Shown: piece by piece, positions 32,934 through 41,546 of the stretch | How the letters are laid out: each line of letters begins with the position of its first letter | How positions within the stretch are numbered: the first letter of the stretch is position 1 | Origin: Brevibacterium sp. 'Marine' | GTDB lineage: Bacteria > Actinomycetota > Actinomycetes > Actinomycetales > Brevibacteriaceae | DNA: 64,000 nt | Direction: 5' to 3' | Assembly (NCBI RefSeq): GCF_012844365.1 | Contig: NZ_CP051626.1 | Coordinates: 62,001 to 126,000 of the forward strand | The notes under the pieces: generated by a model | What the model saw: the letters and a program-made list of their open reading frames with translations, nothing else | The model's database searches: none | What the model was told of the DNA's origin: nothing | Made by a program: the position numbers and the translations under genes

Positions 32934-34370
32934 ATGAGCAAGAACATCGAATACGGCAATGTCGATGAGCACTACCTCGAGAAACGACAGCTGAAGAAGG
33001 GCGCGGCCGGCTGGATCCTCCTCGCGGGACTCGGCGTCGCCTACGTCATCTCCGGAGACTTCTCCGGCTGGAACCTCGGGTTGGCCGAAGGCGGCTGGGG
33101 CGGCCTGCTCATCGCCTTCCTCCTCATGGGACTCATGTATGTGTGCATGGTCTTCGGCCTCGCCGAACTCTCCTCCACTCTGCCGACCGCTGGTGCCGGC
33201 TACGGCTTTGCCAGACGAGCGCTCGGACCGCTGGGCGGATTCGCCACCGGCATGGCGATCCTCATCGAGTACACGATGGCTCCGGCCGCGATCTCGACTT
33301 TCATCGCCGGCTACGTCCAGGCGCTGGGCATTCTGCCCGAATCGGTGCCGATCTGGACGATCTACCTAGCCGCTTACGCGATCTTCATCGGGATTCACCT
33401 GTGGGGCGTCGGCGAGGCGCTGAGGCTGATGTTCGTCATCACCGCCGTCGCAGTCATCGCTCTCGTCGTCTTCGTCGTCACCGCCGTCGGCCACTTCGAT
33501 GCGAGCAACCTCTTCGACATCGAGCCCACCGGCGCCCTCGGGGCATCGGCATTCATGCCGATGGGCATCTCCGGCCTACTCGCCTCCCTCGTCTTCGGAA
33601 TCTGGTTCTTCCTCGCCGTCGAAGGGGTACCGCTGGCCGCCGAGGAATCGGCGAACCCGAAGAAGGACATGCCGCGCGGAATCATCACCGCCATGGTCGT
33701 CCTCGTCGTCTTCGGCGCACTCATGCTCCTCCTCGTCCCCGGCATCGCAGGCGCCTCGGCGATGGGGGCCTCGGACAATCCGCTGCCCGAGGCGCTGCGC
33801 ACGATCTACGGTGAGAATTCGGTGATGGCGACTTTCGTCAACTGGGCGGGTCTGGCCGGACTCATCGCGAGCTTCTTTTCGATCATCTTCGCCTACTCAC
33901 GTCAGCTCTTCGCGCTCTCACGCGCCGGCTACCTGCCCAAGTGGCTGTCCCTGACGGGCAAGCGCAAGACCCCGGTCCTCGCCCTCATCGTCCCCGGCAC
34001 GATCGGCTTCATCCTGGCGATCGCCGTCGACGGCAACGGGGGAGTCCTCCTCAACGTCGCAGTATTCGGGGCGACGGTCTCCTACGTCCTGCTCAACCTC
34101 TCCCACATCCGCCTGCGCTTCAAGGAACCCGACCTGCCCCGCGGGTACCGCACCCCCGGCGGCGTCGTGACCACCTCGATCGCCCTCGTGCTCGCCTCTG
34201 TGGCTGTCGTCGCCACCTTCTTCGTCGACATCCTCGCGGCCGGAATCGCCGCCGGAGTCTTCCTCATCGCGCTCGCCTACTTCTGGTTCTACTCCCGCCA
34301 CCACCTGGTCGCGAGCGCCCCGGAAGAGGAGTTCGCACAGATCGAAGCCGCCGAGAAGGACCTCAAATAG
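32934..34370 (+). CDS. APC-superfamily permease, ethanolamine-permease type
   Basis: A 478-residue transporter with 12 hydrophobic segments. The opening (VDEHYLEKRQLKKGAAGWIL, then GDFSGWNLGLAEGGWGG) matches the ethanolamine permease branch of APC transporters. It would bring a small amine into the cell by proton exchange or symport. AAGGGG precedes the ATG. First gene of an operon whose products can glutamylate and oxidise an amine. Related substrates such as other amino alcohols cannot be excluded. Confidence 0.85.
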   Translation: MSKNIEYGNVDEHYLEKRQLKKGAAGWILLAGLGVAYVISGDFSGWNLGLAEGGWGGLLIAFLLMGLMYVCMVFGLAELSSTLPTAGAGYGFARRALGPLGGFATGMAILIEYTMAPAAISTFIAGYVQALGILPESVPIWTIYLAAYAIFIGIHLWGVGEALRLMFVITAVAVIALVVFVVTAVGHFDASNLFDIEPTGALGASAFMPMGISGLLASLVFGIWFFLAVEGVPLAAEESANPKKDMPRGIITAMVVLVVFGALMLLLVPGIAGASAMGASDNPLPEALRTIYGENSVMATFVNWAGLAGLIASFFSIIFAYSRQLFALSRAGYLPKWLSLTGKRKTPVLALIVPGTIGFILAIAVDGNGGVLLNVAVFGATVSYVLLNLSHIRLRFKEPDLPRGYRTPGGVVTTSIALVLASVAVVATFFVDILAAGIAAGVFLIALAYFWFYSRHHLVASAPEEEFAQIEAAEKDLK

Positions 34371-34429
34371 TCCGTGAGACCCACCGTGCACCGCCCACCA
34401 TTCCACCCCGTACAGCAAAGGACCGACGC

Positions 34430-35848
34430 ATGACCGAGATTCCGGTACCCACCTCGCCCACCTCACCGCAGAGAACCTCCCACGGGTCGATCCAGGCCGA
34501 ACCGCTCACCGTCGACGAGCTCCGCCGGCTCGCCGTCGCGGGCACGATCGACACCGTGGTCGTGGCCATCACCGATCACATGGGTCGCCTGCAGGGCAAG
34601 AGGCTCGGCGTGCAGTTCTTCCTCGAAGACGTCATGGACCACGGCTCCGAATGCTGCAACTACCTGCTCGCCGTCGACGTCGACATGGACACCGTCGACG
34701 GCTACGAGGTCTCTTCCTGGGAGACCGGCTACGGCGACATGGTGATGAAGCCCGACCTCGCGACCCTGCGCCTCCTGCCCTGGCAACCGGGCAGCGCGAT
34801 GGTCAACTGCGACCTCCTGACGACGACCGGCGCCGAGGTGGCGCCCTCCCCACGTCAGATCCTCAAGCGCCAGCTCGCCCGCCTTGCCGACCATGGGCTG
34901 AGTGCCCATGTCGGCACCGAACTCGAGTTCATCACCTTCGATTCGAGCTATGAGGAGGCCTTCGCCTCGAACTACACCGAGGTCACGCCCTCGAACCAGT
35001 ACAACGTCGACTACTCCCTCCTCGGCACCGCCCGGGTCGAACCGCTGCTGCGCGATATCCGCAATTCGATGGCCGGCGCAGGGCTCTTCGTCGAAGGGGC
35101 GAAGGGCGAATGCAACTTCGGCCAGCACGAGATCACGTTCCGCTACCAGCCCGCGCTCAAGGCCTGCGACGACCATGCGGTGTACAAGAACGGAGCGAAG
35201 GAGATCGCGGCCCAGCACGGGAAGTCGATCACTTTCATGGCCAAGTACGACCAGAAGGAAGGCTCCTCGTGCCACATCCACCTGAGTTTCCGTTCGACTG
35301 ACGGCGACATGGTCATGGCCGGAGACCGCGAGCACGGGTTCTCCACTCTCATGGAGCGGTTCATCGCCGGGCAGCTCGCCTGCATCGAGGACTTCACGTA
35401 CTTCTTCGCACCGAATATCAACTCCTACAAGCGCTTCGTCGAAGGTTCGTTCGCCCCGACCGCGGTCGCCTGGGGCTTCGACAACCGCACCTGCGCCTTC
35501 CGCGTCGTCGGCTCGGGGCCCTCCCTGCGCGTGGAATGCCGGGTCGGCGGGGCCGATCTCAATCCGTACCTCGCCACCGCGGCTCTCATCGCGGCGGGAC
35601 TCCACGGGATCGAGAAAGGCCTCGAACTGCCCGCGATCACGGAAGGCAACGCCTACACCGCGGGTGCCTCCCGACTGCCCACCACACTCCAGGGTGCCCG
35701 CGACCGGTTGGAGGGCTCGCAGATCGCCGAGGACGCGTTCGGCGACTATGTCGTCCGCCACTACGTCCATGCGGCCGACATCGAACTCGAGGCCTACAAC
35801 GCGACTGTCACCGACTGGGAGAGGCTCCGTGGCTTCGAACGACTCTGA
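34430..35848 (+). CDS. Glutamine synthetase-like gamma-glutamyl-amine ligase
   Basis: A 472-residue member of the GS-like family that joins glutamate to amines (PuuA, GlnA3, GlnA4). GS landmarks are HVGTELEFITF (metal glutamates, about 158-168), VEGAKGECNFGQHEITFRY (about 223-241), SSCHIHLSF (nucleotide/metal site), NSYKRFVEGSFAP and LRVECRVGGADLNPYL. A tyrosine adenylylation motif of GlnA-I was not seen. In Streptomyces coelicolor, GlnA4 makes gamma-glutamylethanolamide; the upstream ethanolamine-type permease supports a similar role here. AAAGGA precedes ATG 34430. Confidence 0.85.
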   Translation: MTEIPVPTSPTSPQRTSHGSIQAEPLTVDELRRLAVAGTIDTVVVAITDHMGRLQGKRLGVQFFLEDVMDHGSECCNYLLAVDVDMDTVDGYEVSSWETGYGDMVMKPDLATLRLLPWQPGSAMVNCDLLTTTGAEVAPSPRQILKRQLARLADHGLSAHVGTELEFITFDSSYEEAFASNYTEVTPSNQYNVDYSLLGTARVEPLLRDIRNSMAGAGLFVEGAKGECNFGQHEITFRYQPALKACDDHAVYKNGAKEIAAQHGKSITFMAKYDQKEGSSCHIHLSFRSTDGDMVMAGDREHGFSTLMERFIAGQLACIEDFTYFFAPNINSYKRFVEGSFAPTAVAWGFDNRTCAFRVVGSGPSLRVECRVGGADLNPYLATAALIAAGLHGIEKGLELPAITEGNAYTAGASRLPTTLQGARDRLEGSQIAEDAFGDYVVRHYVHAADIELEAYNATVTDWERLRGFERL

Positions 35849-36599
35849 CCCCGTCATCGCCATCAGCTGCTATATGCAGCGAGCCCAGTGGGGCGTCTGG
35901 GACACCGAGGCGGCGCTCATCCCGGGCGACTATGTGCGCATGGTCGCCGCGAGCGGCGGGATCCCCGTGCTCCTGCCGCCCCACGGCATGACCCCGGCCA
36001 TCCTCGACCGCGTTGATGGCCTCCTGCTCGCCGGGGGCGCCGATGTCGGCGCGGAGGAGTACGGTCAGGATCCGCACGAGGCGACCGTGTCCCATCCGTT
36101 CCGCGACTCGAGCGAGATGATGCTCCTGGCGGCCGCGCGGCAGCGCAGCCTGCCTGTGCTCGGCATCTGCCGTGGGATGCAGGTCATCAACGTCGCCGAC
36201 GGAGGAACCCTGATCCAGCATCTGCCGGAGTCGCTCGGACATACCGACTATCAGCCGGCACCCGGCGTCTACGGCGAGGTCACGGTGACTACGGAAGCCG
36301 GGTCACTGGCCAGGGAGATCCTCGGCGAGGCGACCATCGCACCCTGCTATCACCATCAGGGGATCGACCGCCTCGGCGCAGGTCTGCGGGCGACCGGACG
36401 CAGTCCCGAGGGACTCGTCGAGACCATCGAACCGGACCCGGCTGTGAATCAGACAGGAGATCCGACTGACGGGGGATGGCTCTTCGCCGTCCAATGGCAT
36501 CCAGAACACGACCCCGATGACGACCGAGTCGTCCGTGCCCTCGTTCAATCAGCACGACGACACGTGACAGGCAGAGGAACAAGGAGAGCACCGAATTGA
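35829..36599 (+). CDS. PuuD-like gamma-glutamyl hydrolase (class I glutamine amidotransferase fold)
   Basis: A 256-residue hydrolase resembling gamma-glutamyl-GABA hydrolase. Nucleophile motif LGICRGMQVINVADGG (Cys at about 117) and catalytic FAVQWHPEHD (His/Glu at about 224-226) are present. It starts at GTG 35829 with GGGAGAGG just upstream, inside the last 20 bp of the ligase gene. It would release glutamate and an amino acid from the oxidised gamma-glutamyl intermediate, recycling the glutamate used by the ligase. It overlaps the next gene by TTGA. Confidence 0.85.
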   Translation: MASNDSDPVIAISCYMQRAQWGVWDTEAALIPGDYVRMVAASGGIPVLLPPHGMTPAILDRVDGLLLAGGADVGAEEYGQDPHEATVSHPFRDSSEMMLLAAARQRSLPVLGICRGMQVINVADGGTLIQHLPESLGHTDYQPAPGVYGEVTVTTEAGSLAREILGEATIAPCYHHQGIDRLGAGLRATGRSPEGLVETIEPDPAVNQTGDPTDGGWLFAVQWHPEHDPDDDRVVRALVQSARRHVTGRGTRRAPN

Positions 36600-37963
36600 G
36601 CACTTACACGGTCATCAACCCGGCGACGGAAGAGCCGATCGCCGAGATCGAACTCGCCGACATCGAACAGACGGACCGGGCGATCGAGAAGGCGGCGCGA
36701 GCCTTTGAGACCTGGCGTGCCGTCGCTCCCGCCGATCGCGCGAGGCTCCTGCGGCGCTTTGCCGACAAGGTCGACGCGGCAAACGAAGAGCTCGCGCGGC
36801 TCGAGGTCGCCAACGCCGGACACACGATCGGGAACGCCCGATGGGAGGCCGGCAACGTCCGCGATGTCCTCGAATACTATGCGGCGGTGCCGGAGAGGCT
36901 CTTCGGGCGGCAGATCCCTGTCGATGGGGGAGTGAACATCACCTTCGCCGAACCGCTCGGCGTCGTCGGCGTCATCGTCCCCTGGAACTTTCCGATGCCG
37001 ATCGCCGGGTGGGGCTTCGCTCCTGCCCTGGCAGCCGGGAACACCGTGGTCCTCAAACCCGCCGAGATCACGCCGCTGACCGCGATCCGCATCGGCGAGC
37101 TCGCCCTCGAAGCAGGCCTGCCCGAGGGCGTTCTGCAGATCATCCCCGGCAAGGGATCGATCGTCGGGGAGCGCTTCGTCACCCACCAGGCCGTGCGCAA
37201 GGTCGTGTTCACCGGATCCACCGAGGTGGGCAAGCGGATCATGGCCGGCTGTGCAGCGCAGGTGAAGAACCTCACTCTCGAACTCGGCGGGAAGAACGCG
37301 AACATCGTCTTCGACGACGCCGATGTCGCCGGTGCCGCAGCCGCCGCCCCGGGCGGTGTCTTCGACAACTCCGGCCAGGACTGCTGCTCCCGATCCAGGC
37401 TGCTCGTCCAGCGCGGGATCTACGACGAGTTCATGGCCGCACTCAAATCCTCCGTCGGGTCCTTCGCCTGTGCGGACCCGAGCCGCGAGGACACGGACAT
37501 GGGTCCGCTGGTGACCGCAGCGCACCGGGATAAGGTCGCCGGCTATGTGGCTGCCGCCGAGGTGGCCTTCACCGGCTCTGCGCCCGCCGGCCCGGGCTTC
37601 TGGTTCCCGCCGACGGTGCTCACCCCGCCGGACACAGCAGCCGCGGACTTTCGGGAGGAGATCTTCGGCCCCGTGCTCTCGGTCGTCCCCTTCGACACCG
37701 AAGCGGATGCCCTGCGCATGGCCAACGACACCGATTACGGACTCTCGGGTTCGATCTGGACGAACGACCTCGACCGGGCGATGCGGGTCTCCCGCGGCGT
37801 CGAGGCCGGCAATCTGTCGGTGAATTCGCACTCATCGGTCCGCTATTCGACCCCCTTCGGCGGGTTCAAGCAGTCGGGACTCGGCCGCGAACTCGGTCCC
37901 GACGCGGTGTCCGCGTTCACCGAGGTCAAGAACGTCTTCTTCGCGACCAGGCCGGCGGGTTGA
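36596..37963 (+). CDS. Aldehyde dehydrogenase (gamma-glutamyl-aminoaldehyde type)
   Basis: A 455-residue NAD(P)-dependent aldehyde dehydrogenase. It has PWNFPMPIAGWGFAPALAAG, the cofactor loop FTGSTEVGKR, the catalytic glutamate in LELGGKNANI and the nucleophile in GQDCCSRSRLL (two adjacent cysteines). It starts at TTG 36596, supported by AAGGAG 9 nt upstream and overlap with the hydrolase stop. In Puu-like pathways this step turns the gamma-glutamyl aldehyde into the acid before hydrolysis. Confidence 0.9.
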   Translation: MSTYTVINPATEEPIAEIELADIEQTDRAIEKAARAFETWRAVAPADRARLLRRFADKVDAANEELARLEVANAGHTIGNARWEAGNVRDVLEYYAAVPERLFGRQIPVDGGVNITFAEPLGVVGVIVPWNFPMPIAGWGFAPALAAGNTVVLKPAEITPLTAIRIGELALEAGLPEGVLQIIPGKGSIVGERFVTHQAVRKVVFTGSTEVGKRIMAGCAAQVKNLTLELGGKNANIVFDDADVAGAAAAAPGGVFDNSGQDCCSRSRLLVQRGIYDEFMAALKSSVGSFACADPSREDTDMGPLVTAAHRDKVAGYVAAAEVAFTGSAPAGPGFWFPPTVLTPPDTAAADFREEIFGPVLSVVPFDTEADALRMANDTDYGLSGSIWTNDLDRAMRVSRGVEAGNLSVNSHSSVRYSTPFGGFKQSGLGRELGPDAVSAFTEVKNVFFATRPAG

Positions 37964-38031
37964 CCTCACCGGCGGCATCGGCGCGCTGACTTCATCCCTC
38001 TCAACACACCCATCACGACATCAGGAGAATC

Positions 38032-38808
38032 ATGACCACTGCAGCAACACGACTGACAGACAAGATCTGCGTCATCACCGGCGGAGCCTCAGGCATCGGA
38101 CTGGCCAGCGCCCGCCGGTTGACCGAAGAAGGTGCGAAGGTCGTCATCGGCGATCTCGACGAGGTGCGTGGACCGGAGGTCGCCGATGAGCTCGGCGGGC
38201 TCTTCGTCCGCGTCAACGTCGCCGACGAGGAGGATGTGAAGAACCTCTTCGCGCGCACCGTCGAGCACTACGGTCGGGTCGACGTCGCATTCAACAACGC
38301 CGGCATCAATCCGACCGATGACAACTCGATCCTCACCACTGACATCGCCGCCTGGTCGAAGGTGCAGACGGTGAATCTCACGTCCGTGTACCTGTGCAGC
38401 AAGTACGCTCTCGAGCACATGGTCAAGCAGGGCTCGGGGTCGGTCATCAATACGGCCTCCTTCGTCGCACTGATGGGCGCGGCGACCTCGCAGATCTCGT
38501 ACTCGGCGTCGAAGGGCGGGGTGCTGTCGATGAGCCGTGAGCTCGGAGTCCAGTTCGCGAAGGACGGCATCCGGGTCAACGCCCTGTGCCCAGGGCCGGT
38601 GAACACACCGCTGCTGCGTGAGCTCTTCGCCTCGGACCCGGTGCAGGCGCAGCGCAGGCTTGTCCACTGCCCCGGAGGACGGTTCGCCGAACCCGAGGAG
38701 ATCGCCGCCGCCGTGGCCTTCCTCGCCAGCGATGACTCCACTTTCGTCAACGCCTCGTCCTTCACCGTCGACGGAGGAATCTCATCGGCCTACGTCACCG
38801 CGGAGTGA
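38032..38808 (+). CDS. Short-chain dehydrogenase/reductase
   Basis: A 258-residue classical SDR. It has the cofactor motif GGASGIGLASARRL (about 17-30), an acidic GDLDEV after beta-2 (NAD preference likely), NNAGINP (about 88-94), and the catalytic YSASKGG with a preceding serine. AGGAG lies upstream of the ATG. Within this operon it is the best candidate to oxidise the alcohol of a gamma-glutamylated amino alcohol to the aldehyde used by the neighbouring aldehyde dehydrogenase. Simple polyamine (Puu) pathways use a flavin oxidase instead; none is seen here. Confidence 0.88.
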   Translation: MTTAATRLTDKICVITGGASGIGLASARRLTEEGAKVVIGDLDEVRGPEVADELGGLFVRVNVADEEDVKNLFARTVEHYGRVDVAFNNAGINPTDDNSILTTDIAAWSKVQTVNLTSVYLCSKYALEHMVKQGSGSVINTASFVALMGAATSQISYSASKGGVLSMSRELGVQFAKDGIRVNALCPGPVNTPLLRELFASDPVQAQRRLVHCPGGRFAEPEEIAAAVAFLASDDSTFVNASSFTVDGGISSAYVTAE

Positions 38809-38873
38809 GCTCACCGCCGAGGCGGGGCTCGGGCCCGATGTCGGTGACCCACCCGCCGGGTGACAATGGTGCC

Positions 38874-39674
38874 ATGAGCAGTGATTCCCAGGGCCGAGTG
38901 CGCATCCTCGCCATCGAGCACGAACGCGGTACCGGGCCCGAGCGGTTCGGGAAGTGGCTGGAAGAAGCCGGCGCCGAGGTGGTGGTGACTCGGCCGTACC
39001 TCGGCGAGGTGATCCCGGAGCTCGGTGCGTTCGACGCCCTCATCGTCCTCGGCGGGTCCGCAGGACCCACCGAGGACGCGGAGAACCACTGGTTCCCCGA
39101 GGTCCGTGACCTGCTTCGCCGATCGATCGGCGGGGAGTTCCCGAGCCTCAACATCTGCCTCGGCGGGGAGATGCTTGCCGTGACAGGCGATGCTCCGATC
39201 ATCCGGCGGGCGCACCCGCAGATCGGGATCTACGAACTGGGTGCCACCTCGGCGGGGGAATCCGACCCTGTGTTCGGCCCACTGGCCGGCGGAGGGTCAA
39301 CCGGTGCTGGGTCAACTGAAGGAGAGTCGCTGCCGTCCGTGCTCTTCCATCAGGAGGAGATGGCGCTGCCGACCGGAGCCGAACTCCTCATCACCGGTTC
39401 CGACGCCCCGGTCCAGGCCTTCCGCCTCGGCGAATTCGCGTGGGGCACTCAGTTCCATCCGGAAACCGATGCCACGCAGATCTCTCGGTGGCTGGACGGC
39501 AACGACCTGGCCCTGCCAGCCGGCAAGACCGAAGACTCGATCATCGCCGAGGTCGAAGCCCACGATGCCGCTCTCGTCGACAACGGGAGGCGGCTGGCTC
39601 GGTCATTCGTCGCATTTCTCGAAGGCCGACGTGAGGCCGAGGCGTCCAGACCGGATGCGCCCTTAAATATGTGA
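38874..39674 (+). CDS. Type 1 glutamine amidotransferase-like protein
   Basis: A 266-residue class I amidotransferase-fold protein similar to GMP-synthase-like GATases. The nucleophile region LNICLGGEMLAV keeps cysteine (about 99) but has Asn-Ile where the family usually has Gly-Ile. The catalytic FAWGTQFHPETD supplies His and Glu. ATG 38874 (MSSDSQG) is preferred over earlier codons. It has no synthetase domain and may be a second gamma-glutamyl hydrolase for this pathway. A Gly/Ser/Thr-rich loop lies near residue 145. Confidence 0.8.
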   Translation: MSSDSQGRVRILAIEHERGTGPERFGKWLEEAGAEVVVTRPYLGEVIPELGAFDALIVLGGSAGPTEDAENHWFPEVRDLLRRSIGGEFPSLNICLGGEMLAVTGDAPIIRRAHPQIGIYELGATSAGESDPVFGPLAGGGSTGAGSTEGESLPSVLFHQEEMALPTGAELLITGSDAPVQAFRLGEFAWGTQFHPETDATQISRWLDGNDLALPAGKTEDSIIAEVEAHDAALVDNGRRLARSFVAFLEGRREAEASRPDAPLNM

Positions 39675-39800
39675 GAAGCATGTGAACAAGAGGCTTTATC
39701 TGAGCGAAAGCTGAAAATCAGCCTGGCGGTTGTTACGTTGATCACGGGAGCCGGTCCCGGACCAACCCTCCGGACGAAACGCGACTTCGCGCCCGCAGAT

Positions 39801-41471
39801 ATGACTTCACTACCCGAACATCTCGTCCAAGCCGCCACCGGGGCCGACCTCGCAGCCCAGGCCGACCTCGCCGCCGCCGGAGTCGACGAGGCCATCGAAT
39901 CCTTCCTCGGTCCCGCGGCACAGGCCTTCAGCAGCATCGTCTTCTTCGAGCTCCAGATCGGCTCGATCGGCATCCCGCTCATCGTCGTCTGGCTGATGGC
40001 CGCCGCCGTCGTCCTCACCGTCTACCTCCGCTTCCAGCCGCTCACCGGACTCCGCTACTCCGTCGGCATCATCCGCGGTCGCTTCACGCGCAAGACCGAC
40101 CCGGGCCAGGTCTCGAGCTTCCAAGCGCTCGCCACCGAGCTCTCGGGCACCGTCGGGTTGGGCAATATCGCAGGCGTGGCCGTAGCGATCACCATCGGCG
40201 GCCCCGGTGCCGCACTGTGGATCATCATCTTCGGCTTCTTCGCCATGACCGTGAAGATGGCCGAGGCGACCCTCGGAGTGAAATACCGGCAGATCAACGA
40301 AGACGGCACCGTCTCCGGCGGTCCCATGTACTACCTGCGGTCCGGGCTGGCCGAGATCGGTCGGCCCAAGCTCGGGAAGTTCCTCGCCGGGTTCTATGCA
40401 CTCACTGCCGTGCTCGGCGTCATCGGCGCCGGCAATCTGTTCCAGGCGAACCAGGCGGCCGCGATCATCGTTCAGGCCACCGGCAGCGACGACAGCTTCT
40501 TCGCCGACAAACTCTGGCTCATCGGCGCGATCATCGCTGCCCTCACCGCTCTGGTCATCCTCGGCGGGATCAAGAAGATCGGACAGTGGACGTCGAAGCT
40601 GACTCCGCTCATGGCGATCCTCTACTTCGTCTCGATCATCGTCATCCTCACCCTCAACGCCGGGCAGATCCCACACGCCTTCGCGCTCATGTTCACCGGA
40701 GCCTTCAGCTCCAGCGGAGTCGCCGGTGGCGCCGTGGGTGTGGCGATCGTCGGCATCCAGCGTGCGCTGTTCTCCAACGCCGCCGGAATCGGCTCGGCAG
40801 GTATGGCCCATGCCGCCTCGAAGACGACGAAGCCGGCCACCGAAGGGTTCGTGGCGATGTGGGAGCCGCTCATCGACTCCGTCATCATCTGCACCCTGAC
40901 CTCGCTGGCCATCATCACCACCGGTCTCTACACCGAAAGCACCGAGGACGGAATCGGCCTGACCGCGCAGGCCTTCGGCGCGGTGTCGAGCTGGTTCCCC
41001 TACCTGCTCACGATCGCCGTCGTGCTCTTCGCCTTCTCGACGATCCTCGCCTACGGCTATTACGGGCAGCAGGCGCTGGGGTACCTGACGAAGAACTCGA
41101 AGGCCGCTGACAAGGCCTACCAGATCTTCTGGATCCTCGCCGTCATCGTCGGTGCTTCGATGTCGCTGGACTCGGTCATCGCCTTCTCCGACGCGATCTT
41201 CTTCCTCATGGCCTTCCCGAACCTGCTGGGCATCTACTTCCTTGCCCGGATCCTCCGCCTCGAGATCCTGCGGCTGCGTAAGAAGATCGACGCCGGTGTG
41301 ATGAAGGAGATCACTCCTGTCGAGCTCCAAGTCGGAATGGGCGATCACGAACCCACGCCGGAGCAGATCAGGGCAGCCGAGGCGGGACGCAGGCGCAAAC
41401 GCGACAAGCTGCGCGACGTCCGTGACACCCTGCGTCGGAAGAAGCTGGAACGCAAGAAGGCCGCGGACTGA
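39801..41471 (+). CDS. Sodium:alanine/glycine symporter (AgcS type)
   Basis: A 556-residue transporter with about 10-11 membrane segments. AgcS signatures include LATELSGTVGLGNIAGVAVA, SGGPMYYLRSGLAEIG and AAGIGSAGMAHAASKTTKPATEG. A charged C-terminal tail of about 60 residues (rich in Arg/Lys) follows the last helix. The start ATG 39801 has a weak ribosome site; a TTG at 39738 is an alternative. It could move glycine or alanine, the very amino acids expected from glutamylated ethanolamine or alaninol breakdown upstream, but it may be a separate unit. Confidence 0.88.
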   Translation: MTSLPEHLVQAATGADLAAQADLAAAGVDEAIESFLGPAAQAFSSIVFFELQIGSIGIPLIVVWLMAAAVVLTVYLRFQPLTGLRYSVGIIRGRFTRKTDPGQVSSFQALATELSGTVGLGNIAGVAVAITIGGPGAALWIIIFGFFAMTVKMAEATLGVKYRQINEDGTVSGGPMYYLRSGLAEIGRPKLGKFLAGFYALTAVLGVIGAGNLFQANQAAAIIVQATGSDDSFFADKLWLIGAIIAALTALVILGGIKKIGQWTSKLTPLMAILYFVSIIVILTLNAGQIPHAFALMFTGAFSSSGVAGGAVGVAIVGIQRALFSNAAGIGSAGMAHAASKTTKPATEGFVAMWEPLIDSVIICTLTSLAIITTGLYTESTEDGIGLTAQAFGAVSSWFPYLLTIAVVLFAFSTILAYGYYGQQALGYLTKNSKAADKAYQIFWILAVIVGASMSLDSVIAFSDAIFFLMAFPNLLGIYFLARILRLEILRLRKKIDAGVMKEITPVELQVGMGDHEPTPEQIRAAEAGRRRKRDKLRDVRDTLRRKKLERKKAAD

Positions 41472-41481
41472 GTCCGCGGCC
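41459..41481 (+). terminator. Hairpin containing the stop codon of the symporter gene
   Basis: Perfect 10-bp arms GGCCGCGGAC (41459-41468) and GTCCGCGGCC (41472-41481) flank the TGA stop, which forms the 3-nt loop. A short pyrimidine-rich run follows. It probably terminates the symporter transcript between two convergent genes. Confidence 0.65.
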
Positions 41482-41546
41482 TTCGGGCCTTTCCGTCTCA
41501 GGCGACGGCACCGCCTCGGTGAGGGGTCACTTCCTTGCCACTGAGG

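Noticed and set aside
31999..41471. Classical eut ethanolamine system
   Set aside because: No EutBC ammonia lyase, microcompartment shell or cobalamin genes are present; the GS-like route fits better.
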